A stretch of 64,000 bases of DNA, taken from assembly GCF_007829885.1 (NCBI RefSeq), contig NZ_VIWW01000001.1:5704001-5768000 (forward strand), given 5' to 3'. Of this stretch, positions 14,665 to 23,131 are shown in pieces. The notes under the pieces are model-generated. The model did not search any database and had not been told where the DNA came from. It was given only the letters and a program-made list of their open reading frames with translations. Origin of the DNA: Streptomyces brevispora. Lineage in GTDB: Bacteria; Actinomycetota; Actinomycetes; Streptomycetales; Streptomycetaceae. A program made the position numbers and the translations under genes. Numbering within the stretch: the first letter of the stretch is position 1; each line of letters begins with the position of its first letter.

Positions 14665-15981
14665 ATGAACAGACCCAGGGCCGCTGTTCAAGGCCGCGGA
14701 GGCATCGGCCGGCTGTGCCGATGGCTGCTCCTGCTGCCGGCACTCCTGCTGGGGCTCGTCACGGCCCCCGCGCACGCCGCGCCGATGGCCCCGCAGGCAC
14801 CCGACTTCAAGGTGATCGCCTTCTACAACGGCACCTGGGACGCGGCCCACATCAGCTTCGTCCAGGAAGCCAACCGGTGGTTCCCCGCAACCGCCGCGGC
14901 CAACAACTTCTCCTACACCTCCACCAACGACTGGGGGCGGCTGAGTACCATCACCCCCGACCAGTACCAGGTGGTGCTGTTCCTCGACGACGCCCCGCAG
15001 ACCGCTGCTCAACGCGCCGGATTCGAGCGGTACATGCGCTCCGGCGGCGGCTGGATGGGCTTCCACGTCTCCGCGTTCACCACCGCAGCCCAGGAATGGC
15101 CCTGGTACTACGACCAGTTCCTCGGCAGCGGCAACTTCAAGTCGAACACCTGGGGACCGACCACCGCGGTGCTGCGCACCGAGAACCGGACGCACCCCTC
15201 CACCACGCGCCTGCCCGCCACCTTCACCTCGTCGGTCAGCGAGTGGTACTCGTGGCAGCGCAACCTCCGCACCAACCCGGACATCAAGGTGCTGGCATCC
15301 GTCGACCCGGTGAGCTTCCCGCTGGGCACGGACCCGAACCAGTCCTGGTACAGCGGCGACTACCCGGTCCTGTGGACCAACACCGGCTACCGGATGCTGT
15401 ACGCGAACTTCGGCCACAACGCCATGGACTACGGCTCCGGAACCACCCTGTCCTCGACCTTCGCCAGTGAGACGCAGAACCGGTTCGTGGTGGACGGGCT
15501 GAAATGGCTGGGCGGTGGCGGGGGCGGCCCGGTGTCCGGGGACCCGATCTCCGAGACCTCGGCGTACACCCTGGTCGCCGCGTCGAACGGGAACTGCGTG
15601 GACGCGCGCGCCGCGGCCACTGCCAACGGCACCGCGATCCAGCAGTACACCTGCAACGGCACCGTGGCCCAGCGGTACCGGTTCACGGCCACGGACAACG
15701 GCCATGTGCGGATCAACGCGGACGGTGACGTCCGGCAGGTCATCGACGTGGCGAACGTGTCCACGGCCGACCAGGCCCCGCTCCAGCTGTGGACCTACGG
15801 GGGCGGCGCGAACCAGCAGTGGAATCCGGTACGGGAGACCTCGGGCGCCTACCACTTCATCGCCCGGCACAGCGGCAAGTGCCTGAGCGCACCGGCGTCC
15901 GCGGCCGCGGGCGTCCAGCTGGTCCAGCGCTCCTGCGACGGCTCGACCGCACAGAGTTTCCGGCTCGTCAGGCAGAGCTGA
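14665..15981 (+). CDS. Secreted ThuA-domain protein with CBM13 lectin module
   Basis: 438 residues: signal peptide (about 1-39, LLLLPALLLG core, AHA end), a ThuA-like glutamine-amidotransferase fold (about 45-285; KVIAFYNGTWDAAHISF, LFLDDAP, GGGWMGFHVSAF, PVLWTNTGY, NFGHN), then a ricin-type lectin module (about 300-438). The lectin module resembles that of the preceding beta-helix protein rather than the GH16/GH18 pair. ThuA folds occur in trehalose-utilisation and 3-keto-sugar processing proteins; the reaction here is unknown. ATG 14665 follows AAAGGA. It is the last gene of the carbohydrate cluster, closed by a hairpin at 15986. Confidence 0.85.
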   Translation: MNRPRAAVQGRGGIGRLCRWLLLLPALLLGLVTAPAHAAPMAPQAPDFKVIAFYNGTWDAAHISFVQEANRWFPATAAANNFSYTSTNDWGRLSTITPDQYQVVLFLDDAPQTAAQRAGFERYMRSGGGWMGFHVSAFTTAAQEWPWYYDQFLGSGNFKSNTWGPTTAVLRTENRTHPSTTRLPATFTSSVSEWYSWQRNLRTNPDIKVLASVDPVSFPLGTDPNQSWYSGDYPVLWTNTGYRMLYANFGHNAMDYGSGTTLSSTFASETQNRFVVDGLKWLGGGGGGPVSGDPISETSAYTLVAASNGNCVDARAAATANGTAIQQYTCNGTVAQRYRFTATDNGHVRINADGDVRQVIDVANVSTADQAPLQLWTYGGGANQQWNPVRETSGAYHFIARHSGKCLSAPASAAAGVQLVQRSCDGSTAQSFRLVRQS

Positions 15982-15985
15982 CACC

Positions 15986-16026
15986 GGCGGGTGCGGACGG
16001 GCGCCCTCGTGCCCTCCGCACCCGCC
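15986..16026 (+). terminator. Hairpin terminator after the ThuA gene
   Basis: GGCGGGTGCGGA (15986-15997) pairs with TCCGCACCCGCC (16015-16026), a 12-bp perfect stem directly behind the stop codon. Confidence 0.8.
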
Positions 16027-16112
16027 GTTATCCGATCGTCGGTAAAAACCGTCCGCTATGCGGGCACACCTCTTGCTTGCGCTGTATGCGAAATACGGTC
16101 TGCCCGTACACG

Positions 16113-16515
16113 GTCCGGATCAGACTCAAGCAGCCCTACGTGCCCCTCACCGGCGTCCTCGCCGACCGGGCCGGGATGGTGACGTCACCGGCCGCGCTCA
16201 AGAAGTACGGCAAGAACTCCACCAGCCACCCCTCCTGCGTCGGGCCCTTCCGGTTCGTCGAGCGGGTCGGCGGCGACCGGATCGTCCTGAAGAAGGACCC
16301 CAACTACTACGACGCGGACAAGGTCCACCTCGACGGGGTCGTCTACAAACCCATCCCGGACGGAAACGTCCGGCTCGCCAACCTGCGCTCCGGCGACCTC
16401 CAGGTCGGCGACAGATGGGCCCCATCGACGTACGGAGCGCCCTCACCGAACCCAGGCTCCAGCTCTTCAACTCGCCCTCGCTCGGCTACCAGGGCATCGG
16501 CCTCAACGTGGGCCC
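16113..16515 (+). pseudogene. Remnant of a family 5 (oligopeptide-type) ABC substrate-binding protein
   Basis: From 16113 the frame reads like the middle of an SBP_bac_5 protein: VRIRLKQPYVPL, ALKKYGKNS, a VGPFRFVERVGGDRIVLKKD segment, LDGVVYKPIPD and LRSGDLQVGDR. The similarity then jumps by one frame near 16415 to IDVRSALTEPRLQLFN and SLGYQGIGLNVG, ending about 16515. Both ends of the gene are missing and the middle is frameshifted, so it cannot make a transporter component. It is a decayed fragment between the lectin cluster and the gamma-glutamyltransferase gene. Confidence 0.85.
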
Positions 16516-16765
16516 GGCTGCCGCTTCCACACCCGCTGCCCGCTCGCCACCGAGCGGTGCCGCACCGAGGTGCCCGTCCTTCGCGAACCGCCCGGCGGCC
16601 GGCAGGTCTCCTGCCACCTCGTCGGCGACGACGGGGGACCGCGCCGGACGCGACCGCCTGACCCCCGTACGGGAGACCGGGCCCCGCACACCGGCCCCGG
16701 CCTCCCGTACGTACGATCCGCAACGAACCACAGAATCACGCACGCCGCAGCAAGGAGCCGCATCC

Positions 16766-18631
16766 GTGTTCACCACCAGGCCCACCCTCCAGGGCACCTT
16801 CGGGATGGTCTCCTCCACCCACTGGCTCGCCTCGCAGTCCGCGATGGCGGTCCTGGAGGACGGCGGCAACGCCTACGACGCCGCCGTCGCCGCCGGATTC
16901 GTCCTGCACGTCGTCGAACCGCACCTCAACGGGCCGGCCGGCGAGGTGCCGATGATCCTCGCGCCCGCGGACGGCGAGGTCCAGGTGCTGTGCGGCCAGG
17001 GCCCGGCCCCCGCCGGTGCCACCGCGGCCCACTACCGCTCGCTCGGCCTCGACCTGGTCCCCGGCACCGGACCGCTCGCTGCCGCAGTACCGGGCGCCTT
17101 CGACGCCTGGATGCTGCTGCTGCGCGACCACGGGACCAGGACCGTCGCCGAGGTGCTGCGGTACGCGATCGGCTACGCCGAGGACGGGCACGCGCCCGTG
17201 GACCGCGTCGGCCAGACCGTCGAGACCGTCCGCGAGCTCTTCGAGACCGAGTGGCCGACCTCCGCCGAGGTGTACCTGCCGGGCGGAAAGTCCCCGAAGC
17301 CGGGCGAGCTCTTCCGCAACCCCGCCCTCGCCGCGACCTGGCGCCGGCTCGTCGCCGAGGCCGAGAGGACCGGCGGCGACGACCGCACCGCGCAGATCGA
17401 CGCCGCCCGCACGATCTGGCGCGAGGGTTTCATCGCCGACGCCCTGGTCCGCCAGGCCGCCGTCCCCACCATGGACACCAGTGGCGAACGCCACACCGGA
17501 ACCCTCACCGCCGCCGACCTGGCCGGCTGGTCCGCGTCGTACGAGGCCCCGGCCACCTACGACTGGAACGGCTGGACACTCGCCAAGGCCGGCGGCTGGA
17601 GCCAGGGCCCCGCCTTCCTCCAGCAACTCGCGCTGCTCCCCGCCGAACTGCCCCGGTACGGCTCCGCCGAGTACGTGCACCTGCTCATCGAGGGCTGCAA
17701 GCTCGCCATGGCCGACCGCGAGGCCTGGTATGGCGACGCCGCCGAGGTCCCCCTCGACACCCTGCTCTCCGAGCCGTACAACGCCGCCCGCCGCGCCCTC
17801 GTCACCGACGAGGCCTCGCACGAGCTCCGCCCGGGCAGCCCCGACGGCCGCACCCCGGTCCTGAGCGAGCACGCCCACGCCGTCGCCTCCGGCGAGTCCG
17901 GCTTCGACGCGATGGGCATCCCGGCCGCGGGTGTCGGCGAGCCCACGGTCGCCAAGGGCGGCGTCGGGGAGCCCACGGTCACCGTGGACCGCGCGGGGGA
18001 GCCGGCGGTCGCCGCGGACGGTGCCACCCGCGGCGACACCTGCCACGTGGACGTCGTCGACCGCTGGGGCAACATGGTCTCCGCCACCCCCAGCGGCGGC
18101 TGGCTCCAGTCCAACCCGGTCGTCCCCGAGCTCGGCTTCCCGCTCGGCACCCGCCTCCAGATGGCCTGGCTGGACGAGGGGCTGCCGAACTCCCTCACCC
18201 CCGGCCGACGCCCCCGCACCACCCTGACCCCGTCCCTCGCCCTGCGCGACGGCGTCCCGGTGATGGCGTTCGGCACCCCCGGCGGCGACCAGCAGGACCA
18301 GTGGCAGCTGCACTTCTTCCTCGCCGTCGCCCTGCGCGCCGAGGTCCGCGGCGGCCTCGACCTCCAGGGCGCCATCGACGCCCCTAACTGGCACAACGAC
18401 AGCTTCCCCGGCTCCTTCTTCCCGCGCGGGATGCGCCCCGGCAGCGTCACCGTCGAGGAGGGCATGGACCCGGAGGTCGTGTCCGAGCTGCGCCGCCGCG
18501 GCCATGACGTCACGGTCGGCGACCCGTGGTCCGAGGGCCGGATGTGCGCGGTCGCCCGTGACCCGAGGACCGGGGTGCTGTCCGCGGCCGCGAACCCGCG
18601 GGGAATGCAGGGGTACGCGGTCGGCCGCTGA
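16766..18631 (+). CDS. Gamma-glutamyltransferase family protein (intracellular, Ntn-hydrolase)
   Basis: A 621-residue member of the gamma-glutamyltranspeptidase superfamily with no signal peptide, as in cytoplasmic relatives such as YwrD or oxamate amidohydrolase (HpxW). The N-terminal domain shows GMVSSTHWLASQSAM, GGNAYDAAVAAG and GPAGEVP. The self-cleavage/nucleophile site is probably the Thr of GDTCHVDVVDRWGN, followed by SATPSGGW. Just before it lies a repetitive linker built of VGEPTV-type units, absent from typical family members. GTG 16766 has AAGGAG eight bases upstream. Substrate may be a gamma-glutamyl compound or another amide. Transcription ends at strong hairpins near 18670-18759. 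Confidence 0.88.
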   Translation: MFTTRPTLQGTFGMVSSTHWLASQSAMAVLEDGGNAYDAAVAAGFVLHVVEPHLNGPAGEVPMILAPADGEVQVLCGQGPAPAGATAAHYRSLGLDLVPGTGPLAAAVPGAFDAWMLLLRDHGTRTVAEVLRYAIGYAEDGHAPVDRVGQTVETVRELFETEWPTSAEVYLPGGKSPKPGELFRNPALAATWRRLVAEAERTGGDDRTAQIDAARTIWREGFIADALVRQAAVPTMDTSGERHTGTLTAADLAGWSASYEAPATYDWNGWTLAKAGGWSQGPAFLQQLALLPAELPRYGSAEYVHLLIEGCKLAMADREAWYGDAAEVPLDTLLSEPYNAARRALVTDEASHELRPGSPDGRTPVLSEHAHAVASGESGFDAMGIPAAGVGEPTVAKGGVGEPTVTVDRAGEPAVAADGATRGDTCHVDVVDRWGNMVSATPSGGWLQSNPVVPELGFPLGTRLQMAWLDEGLPNSLTPGRRPRTTLTPSLALRDGVPVMAFGTPGGDQQDQWQLHFFLAVALRAEVRGGLDLQGAIDAPNWHNDSFPGSFFPRGMRPGSVTVEEGMDPEVVSELRRRGHDVTVGDPWSEGRMCAVARDPRTGVLSAAANPRGMQGYAVGR

Positions 18632-18667
18632 CCGCCACCCCTCCCGGCCATGACCGGGCTGCCGGGC

Positions 18668-18686
18668 GGCCGGACGCCGTCCGGCC
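18668..18686 (+). terminator. Short perfect hairpin after the gamma-glutamyltransferase gene
   Basis: GGCCGGAC-GCC-GTCCGGCC, an 8-bp stem with 3-base loop, 37 bases after the stop. It is part of a family of GGCCGGAC/GTCCGGCC elements that continues to 18759. Confidence 0.6.
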
Positions 18687-18722
18687 ACGGGGTGGTGACC
18701 GGCCCGACGCTCTCCGGCCACC

Positions 18723-18759
18723 GGTGGGTGGCCGGACCGACGTCGTCCGGCCACCCACC
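18723..18759 (+). terminator. Strong hairpin terminator
   Basis: A perfect 15-bp stem (GGTGGGTGGCCGGAC and its complement) with a 7-base loop. It probably terminates the gamma-glutamyltransferase transcript ahead of the phosphatase gene at 18810. Confidence 0.85.
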
Positions 18760-18809
18760 CGTCATGACCAGGTCGTCGGCGACCCGGCCCCGCGTGCTTA
18801 GCTGGGGGC

Positions 18810-19637
18810 ATGATCGATGACTTCCTTGCCGGGGACCTGACCGAGGTCGAAGCGGCGGTCCGCGCAGCGGCCGCCGCCGAGATCATGCCGCGCTACCGGC
18901 AGCTCGCCGCACACGAGATCGTCGAGAAGAACGGCCCGCACGACCTCGTGACCACCGCGGACCGCCTCGCCGAACAACACCTCACCGCCGCCCTGAGCCG
19001 GCTCCTGCCCGGCTCGGTGGTCGTCGGCGAGGAGGCGGTCCACGCCGACCCGAAGGTGTACGAGGCGCTGGGCGGCCAGGAACCCGTCTGGATCGTCGAC
19101 CCGGTCGACGGCACCCGGCAGTTCGTCCGAGGCGAACCCGGCTTCTGCACCCTGGTCGCCCTCGCCCACCACGGCGAGGTCCTGGCCTCCTGGACGTACG
19201 CCGCCGCCCTGGACGAGATGGCCGTGGCCGTCCGCGGCCGGGGGGCGACGCTCAACGGCGCACCCCTGCGGTCCGGCTCACCCGCGCCCGGCGCCGTCCT
19301 GCGCGTGGCGATGTCGCACCCCGACTACACGACCGACGACCAGAAACGCGCCCTGCTGGGGCTGCGCACCGAAGGCATCGACGCCCGCCCCTGCGGATCG
19401 GCCGGCCTCGAATACCTCGGCGTCGCCCGCGGCGACCTCGACGCGCTCGCCTTCAACTGGGAGTTCGCCTGGGACCACGCGGCGGGCCTCCTCCTGGTCA
19501 CCGAGGCGGGCGGCGCCCAGGCCACACTGTCCGGTGCGCCGTTCCGTATCACCGGGGGCAACGACCTGCCCTTCACGGCCGCCCGCGACCACGCGACGGT
19601 CGAACGCATCCTGGCAGCGCTGCGCGCCGGAGGCTGA
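18810..19637 (+). CDS. Inositol monophosphatase family protein (histidinol-phosphatase/IMPase-like)
   Basis: A 275-residue Mg-dependent sugar/histidinol phosphatase fold. Metal-binding motifs are complete: VVGEEA (Glu of motif 1), WIVDPVDGTRQF (DPxDGT, motif 2) and EFAWDHAAG (WDxxAG, motif 3). Family members hydrolyse inositol-1-phosphate, fructose-1,6-bisphosphate or histidinol phosphate; nothing nearby fixes the substrate. ATG 18810 is preceded closely by GGGGGC and a possible -10 (TTAGCT), so the message may be nearly leaderless. It is convergent with the VOC/nucleotidyltransferase operon. Confidence 0.9.
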   Translation: MIDDFLAGDLTEVEAAVRAAAAAEIMPRYRQLAAHEIVEKNGPHDLVTTADRLAEQHLTAALSRLLPGSVVVGEEAVHADPKVYEALGGQEPVWIVDPVDGTRQFVRGEPGFCTLVALAHHGEVLASWTYAAALDEMAVAVRGRGATLNGAPLRSGSPAPGAVLRVAMSHPDYTTDDQKRALLGLRTEGIDARPCGSAGLEYLGVARGDLDALAFNWEFAWDHAAGLLLVTEAGGAQATLSGAPFRITGGNDLPFTAARDHATVERILAALRAGG

Positions 19638-19757
19638 GCGGGCGCGGGGAACCCGTGGTCCCGGCGGCTTCTCGGGCCAGGAGTGTGCGGGCGCGAGGAC
19701 GCCCCGCGCGGTCCGCTCGCCCGCCGCGGTACGGCCATCCAGCGCGACCGCGCTCCC

Positions 19758-20153
19758 TCAGGTCGCGCCCGTACCGTGCCTGACCAGGCAGAACGGATGC
19801 CCTGCCGGGTCCGCGTAGATACGCCACGGGCGGTCGGTCCCGGCGCCGTCGTCGAGTACGGCCGCGCCGGCCGCCACCACCTCGGACTCGGCCGCGTCCA
19901 GATCGGGGACCCCGAAGTCCAGATGGAACTGCTGCGGGTGCGCCGGATCGGGCCACCGCGGCGGCCGGTGGTCCGCCACCCGCTGGAAGGCGAGCACCAG
20001 CCCGGCGGCGGTGTGCAGTGTTGCCCAGCCGTCGTCGAGCGCCCAACGGCGATCCACCTTGTTCACGCGTCCGCCGAGCAGCGAGCGGTAGAACCCGGCC
20101 AGACGCACGGGATCGGGGCAGTCGAGCACCACGCACTGCAGTTCGGCGATCAT
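19758..20153 (-). CDS. VOC-fold (glyoxalase/bleomycin-resistance-like) protein
   Basis: A 131-residue protein with two beta-alpha-beta-beta-beta modules: IAELQCVVLDCPDPVRLAGFY, the family-typical start, then FHLDFGVPDLDAAE and a YADPAGHPFCLV ending. These are typical of small actinobacterial VOC proteins of the Glyoxalase_6 group. Possible metal-binding residues are His in FHLDF and Glu/His positions, but no substrate can be named. It begins 9 bp after the nucleotidyltransferase stop, so the two are probably cotranscribed. Confidence 0.85.
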   Translation of the reverse strand: MIAELQCVVLDCPDPVRLAGFYRSLLGGRVNKVDRRWALDDGWATLHTAAGLVLAFQRVADHRPPRWPDPAHPQQFHLDFGVPDLDAAESEVVAAGAAVLDDGAGTDRPWRIYADPAGHPFCLVRHGTGAT

Positions 20154-20162
20154 GGCGGAATC

Positions 20163-21047
20163 CTAGGCCGATGTGCGGGCCAGGACCGCCCGTACATCGC
20201 TCACGACGTCCGCGGCCGTCTCCACCGCGGCGGCGTCCAGCCCCCGCAGCGCCTCACCGGCCCGGTCCGCGAAGTCCGCGGGCGTGTCCGGCAGCGCGGC
20301 GGCGGCCGCCAGCGCGCCCTTCTCGTTGAGGCACCAGGTGCGGTGATGGGCGTGCAGGGACTGGGTGAGGATGCCGAACGCCCGGGACAGGCAGAGCGAC
20401 ACATGGAGCCGGTCGCCGGAAGGGGCCGACTTGCGGGCCGCCGTCACCGAGAAGTCCGCCTCCCAGGCCGCGTCGGCCAGCGCCTTGCGCAGCGGCTCCG
20501 GGTAGTCGAGGACCTCGGACTGAAGCCTAGTCAGTTCCCGCTGGGGATCGGCGAGTACGCGCCCGAGGGCGACCTCGCCCGGATAGGCGGGGGACCAGAA
20601 GCCGAGCGGGTGGCCGGGCTGGACGCCCACCTCGTAGCGTCCCTGGCGGCAGTCGGACCAGACCGCCTCGACCCGGTCCAGATCGCGCAGGATCCAGTCC
20701 ACCTGTGTGCCGTCCACCCGCAGCCAGGCCCCGCCGTTGACCCACGGCCCCCAGCCGCCCGGCCCGGCCACCTCGACCGGTGAGCCCTGCACCTCGCCGG
20801 CCAGCGCGGTCAGCGCGGCCATGTCCGGGGCGCCGCGGTAGTAGAGGCCCAGATCCCAGTCGGAGTCCGGGCGGTGGGTGCCCCGGGCCCGGCTGCCGCC
20901 CAGGACGACGGCCCGGATCCCGGGCACGGCGGCGAGCTGTCCGGCCATGGCATCGATCCGCCGACGCGTCCCGGAATCCTCCGGTGCCGCCTCCGGGGCG
21001 GGGAGCGGGTCCGGCTGCGGCGACCGTGCGGGGTTCGTCGTACTCAT
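20163..21047 (-). CDS. Nucleotidyltransferase-domain protein (aminoglycoside adenylyltransferase-like fold)
   Basis: A 294-residue protein with the DNA-polymerase-beta-type motif VVLGGSRARGTHRPDSDWD (GGSxARG followed by DSDxDL), the two catalytic aspartates, near residues 50-70. A long alpha-helical C-terminal part (DUF4037-like) follows. Related proteins transfer nucleotidyl groups to small molecules or proteins; some are annotated as antibiotic adenylyltransferases. The first 35 residues are proline-rich and may not be translated; no clear ribosome site decides the start. It heads a two-gene operon with the VOC gene and is divergent from the FAD oxidoreductase at 21134. Confidence 0.8.
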   Translation of the reverse strand: MSTTNPARSPQPDPLPAPEAAPEDSGTRRRIDAMAGQLAAVPGIRAVVLGGSRARGTHRPDSDWDLGLYYRGAPDMAALTALAGEVQGSPVEVAGPGGWGPWVNGGAWLRVDGTQVDWILRDLDRVEAVWSDCRQGRYEVGVQPGHPLGFWSPAYPGEVALGRVLADPQRELTRLQSEVLDYPEPLRKALADAAWEADFSVTAARKSAPSGDRLHVSLCLSRAFGILTQSLHAHHRTWCLNEKGALAAAAALPDTPADFADRAGEALRGLDAAAVETAADVVSDVRAVLARTSA

Positions 21048-21133
21048 CGAGCGGGAACCCTACCCGTGCCCGCACCGCCGTCGCCTGTGAATATCCTGGG
21101 ACTCCGACCGTCGGCTGACAAAGGAGTCCGAAG

Positions 21134-22567
21134 GTGCCGTCGATGCTCGATGCAGTCGTCGTGGGGGCAGGCCCCAACGGGCTGACCGCCGCAGCCGAAC
21201 TGGCCCGCCGCGGCTACGCGGTGGAGGTCTTCGAAGCCGGCCGGACCGTCGGCGGCGGAGCCCGTACGGAGGAGCTCACGCTCCCCGGCTTCCGCCACGA
21301 CCCCTGCTCGGCGGTCCACCCGCTGGGCATCGGCTCGCCCGCCTTCGACGCGATGCCGCTCGCCCGGCACGGCCTGGAATGGATCCAGCCCCGGCTGGCC
21401 CTCGCCCACCCGTTCCCGGACGGGTCCGCCGCCGTGCTGTCCGGCTCGGTGGGGGAGAGCGCCATGTCGCTCGGAGCGCACGACGCGGGGGCGTACCGCA
21501 GGCTCGTCGCGCCGTTCCTCGGCCACTGGGACACCCTCGCCCGGGACTTCCTGCGCACCCCGTGGGACGGGCTGCCGCGCGACCCGTACCGCTGGGCGCG
21601 GTTCGGGCTCGACGCCATCCAGCCCGCCACGCTCCTGTCCCGCCGCTTCGGCGGCGAGAAGGCGCGCGGCCTGTTCGCCGGACTGGCCGCCCACGCCATA
21701 GCCCCCACCAGCGGGTTCGCGACCGGCGGAATCGCCCTGCTCTTCGCGCTGGCCGCGCACGAGAAGGGCTGGCCGGTGCCGCGTGGCGGCTCCCAGGCCA
21801 TCTCCGACGCCCTCGCCTCGTACCTGCGGGAACAGGGCGGTGTCATCCGCACCGGTACGGAGGTCAAGCGCCTGGACGAGCTGCCGCCCGCCCGCGCCTA
21901 CATCTTCGACACCTCACCGACCGCGCTGGCCCGGATCGCCGGACTGGGCAACACCTACCGTGGTTACCGCTACGGGGCCTCCTGCTTCAAAATCGACTAC
22001 GCGCTGTCGGGCCCCGTCCCCTGGACCGCCGAGGAGGCCCGCCTGGCCGGCACGGTCCACCTCGGCCCCACGGCCGGCGAGATCGACGCGGCCCTGCGCG
22101 CCGCGGTCACCGGCCGCGACCCCGAGGTGCCGTTCCTGATCACCTCCCAGCCCAGCCTCATCGACCCGACCCGCGCCCCCGAGGGCAAGCACGTGTTCTG
22201 GGTGTACGGGCATGTCCCGGCCGGCTGGGAGGGCGACGCCACCGAGGTCATCGAACGCCAACTGGAGCGCTTCGCCCCCGGCTTCCGCGATCTGGTGCTC
22301 GCCCGCGCGGTGACGGGACCGCCCCAACTCGCCGCGCGCAACGCGAACTACGTGGACGGCGACATCGGCTGCGGCGCCTTCGCGGGGCTGCAGACGGTGA
22401 TCCGTCCCAAGCTCGCCCGGGTGCCGTACGCGACGGCGCATCCGGCGGTGTTCATCTGCTCGTCGGCGACCCCGCCCGGACCCGGCGTGCACGGCATGTC
22501 CGGACACCACGCGGCCAAGGCGGTATGGCGGCGGCTGCGCGAGTCGGGGCCGTCCCGCGGCAGATGA
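21134..22567 (+). CDS. FAD-dependent oxidoreductase, phytoene desaturase/dehydrogenase-like
   Basis: A 477-residue flavoprotein. The N-terminal dinucleotide-binding motif is VVVGAGPNGLTAAAELARRG, followed by VFEAGRTVGGGARTEELTLPGF, the amine-oxidase/CrtI signature. A C-terminal FAD-contact segment (ICSSATPPGPGVHGMSGHHAA) also fits CrtI-type proteins. No carotenoid genes are nearby, so the substrate is open; many actinobacterial members of this clade remain uncharacterised. GTG 21134 follows AAGGAG; the ATG at 21143 would leave three residues less. The gene ends immediately before a 28-bp minisatellite. Confidence 0.88.
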   Translation: MPSMLDAVVVGAGPNGLTAAAELARRGYAVEVFEAGRTVGGGARTEELTLPGFRHDPCSAVHPLGIGSPAFDAMPLARHGLEWIQPRLALAHPFPDGSAAVLSGSVGESAMSLGAHDAGAYRRLVAPFLGHWDTLARDFLRTPWDGLPRDPYRWARFGLDAIQPATLLSRRFGGEKARGLFAGLAAHAIAPTSGFATGGIALLFALAAHEKGWPVPRGGSQAISDALASYLREQGGVIRTGTEVKRLDELPPARAYIFDTSPTALARIAGLGNTYRGYRYGASCFKIDYALSGPVPWTAEEARLAGTVHLGPTAGEIDAALRAAVTGRDPEVPFLITSQPSLIDPTRAPEGKHVFWVYGHVPAGWEGDATEVIERQLERFAPGFRDLVLARAVTGPPQLAARNANYVDGDIGCGAFAGLQTVIRPKLARVPYATAHPAVFICSSATPPGPGVHGMSGHHAAKAVWRRLRESGPSRGR

Positions 22568-22578
22568 CCCCCGCTCGA

Positions 22579-22715
22579 GCCTTCCGCTGAGGGGCGGGAC
22601 GGGCAAGCATCCCGCTCAGGCGGAGGACGGGCGAGCTTTCCGTTCAGGGGCGGGACGGGCAAGCGTTCCGTTCAGGTGGGAGGCAGGCGAGCCTTCCGTT
22701 CAGGCTCGGGACAGG
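22579..22715. repeat. 28-bp minisatellite, nearly five copies
   Basis: Units begin at 22579, 22607, 22635, 22663 and 22691 (the last partial), with consensus GCNTTCCGTTCAGGGGCGGGACGGGCAA. Copies differ by a few bases. There are no spacers. The array lies between convergent genes and its last unit enters the 3' end of the truncated methyltransferase. Confidence 0.9.
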
Positions 22716-23131
22716 TCCGCGAGGGCGAGGAAGTGGGACTCGGCGTCGTCGTGCTCGACGAGGCGCCAGCCGGCCCGCCGCAGCGCGGGCTCCAGGTTCG
22801 GCCGGGCGAGCGGATCGTCGGGGCTCAGCGGGCGGCCGTGCCGGGCGGCGCGTTCCGCGCGGCCGGAGGGGTGGAAGAGCGCCAGGACGCCGTCCCGGGC
22901 GGTGACCCGGGCCCACTCCCGGAGCGCGGCGTCCGGGTCGTGCACATGGTCCAGCAGCCCCGCCCCGAAGATCCCGTGCACCGCCCCGGAGCGCAGCGGC
23001 AGGCTGTGGCAGTCCACGAGAAGGAGACGGGCGAGGCCGGCGCGTCCGGTGCGGGCCGCAGCGCCGAGCATCGCGTGCGTGACATCGACGCCCAGAACCT
23101 CGCCGTGGTCGCCCACCGCGCACCGTGCCAC
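22700..23131 (-). pseudogene. 5'-truncated SAM-dependent methyltransferase
   Basis: 143 codons remain of a class I methyltransferase. Visible are the post-motif I strand GEVLGVDVTHAMLGAAAR, the motif IV-like segment (SGAVHGIFGAGLLDHVHDPDAAL) and ARVTARDGVLALFHPSGR. The glycine-rich SAM-binding motif I and everything before it are missing; the sequence breaks off at about 23130, where a foreign fragment begins on the other strand. A GTG at 23131 lies at the break. A short protein could be made, but SAM binding is unlikely. Confidence 0.8.

Noticed and set aside
12104..14743. Long open frame (879 codons) on the minus strand opposite the beta-helix gene, and similar long antisense frames elsewhere (for example 16736-18886, 38968-40935)
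   Set aside because: In high-GC DNA stops are rare in every frame. These products are Arg/Gly/Val-rich low-complexity shadows with no family pattern, while the opposite strand carries clear domains.
18660..18760. GGCCGGAC/GTCCGGCC elements considered as a regulator binding array
   Set aside because: Their symmetry, position directly after a stop codon and long perfect stem fit transcription termination better.
22579..22715. 28-bp repeats considered as a CRISPR array
   Set aside because: The units are contiguous with no unique spacers and no cas genes are nearby.
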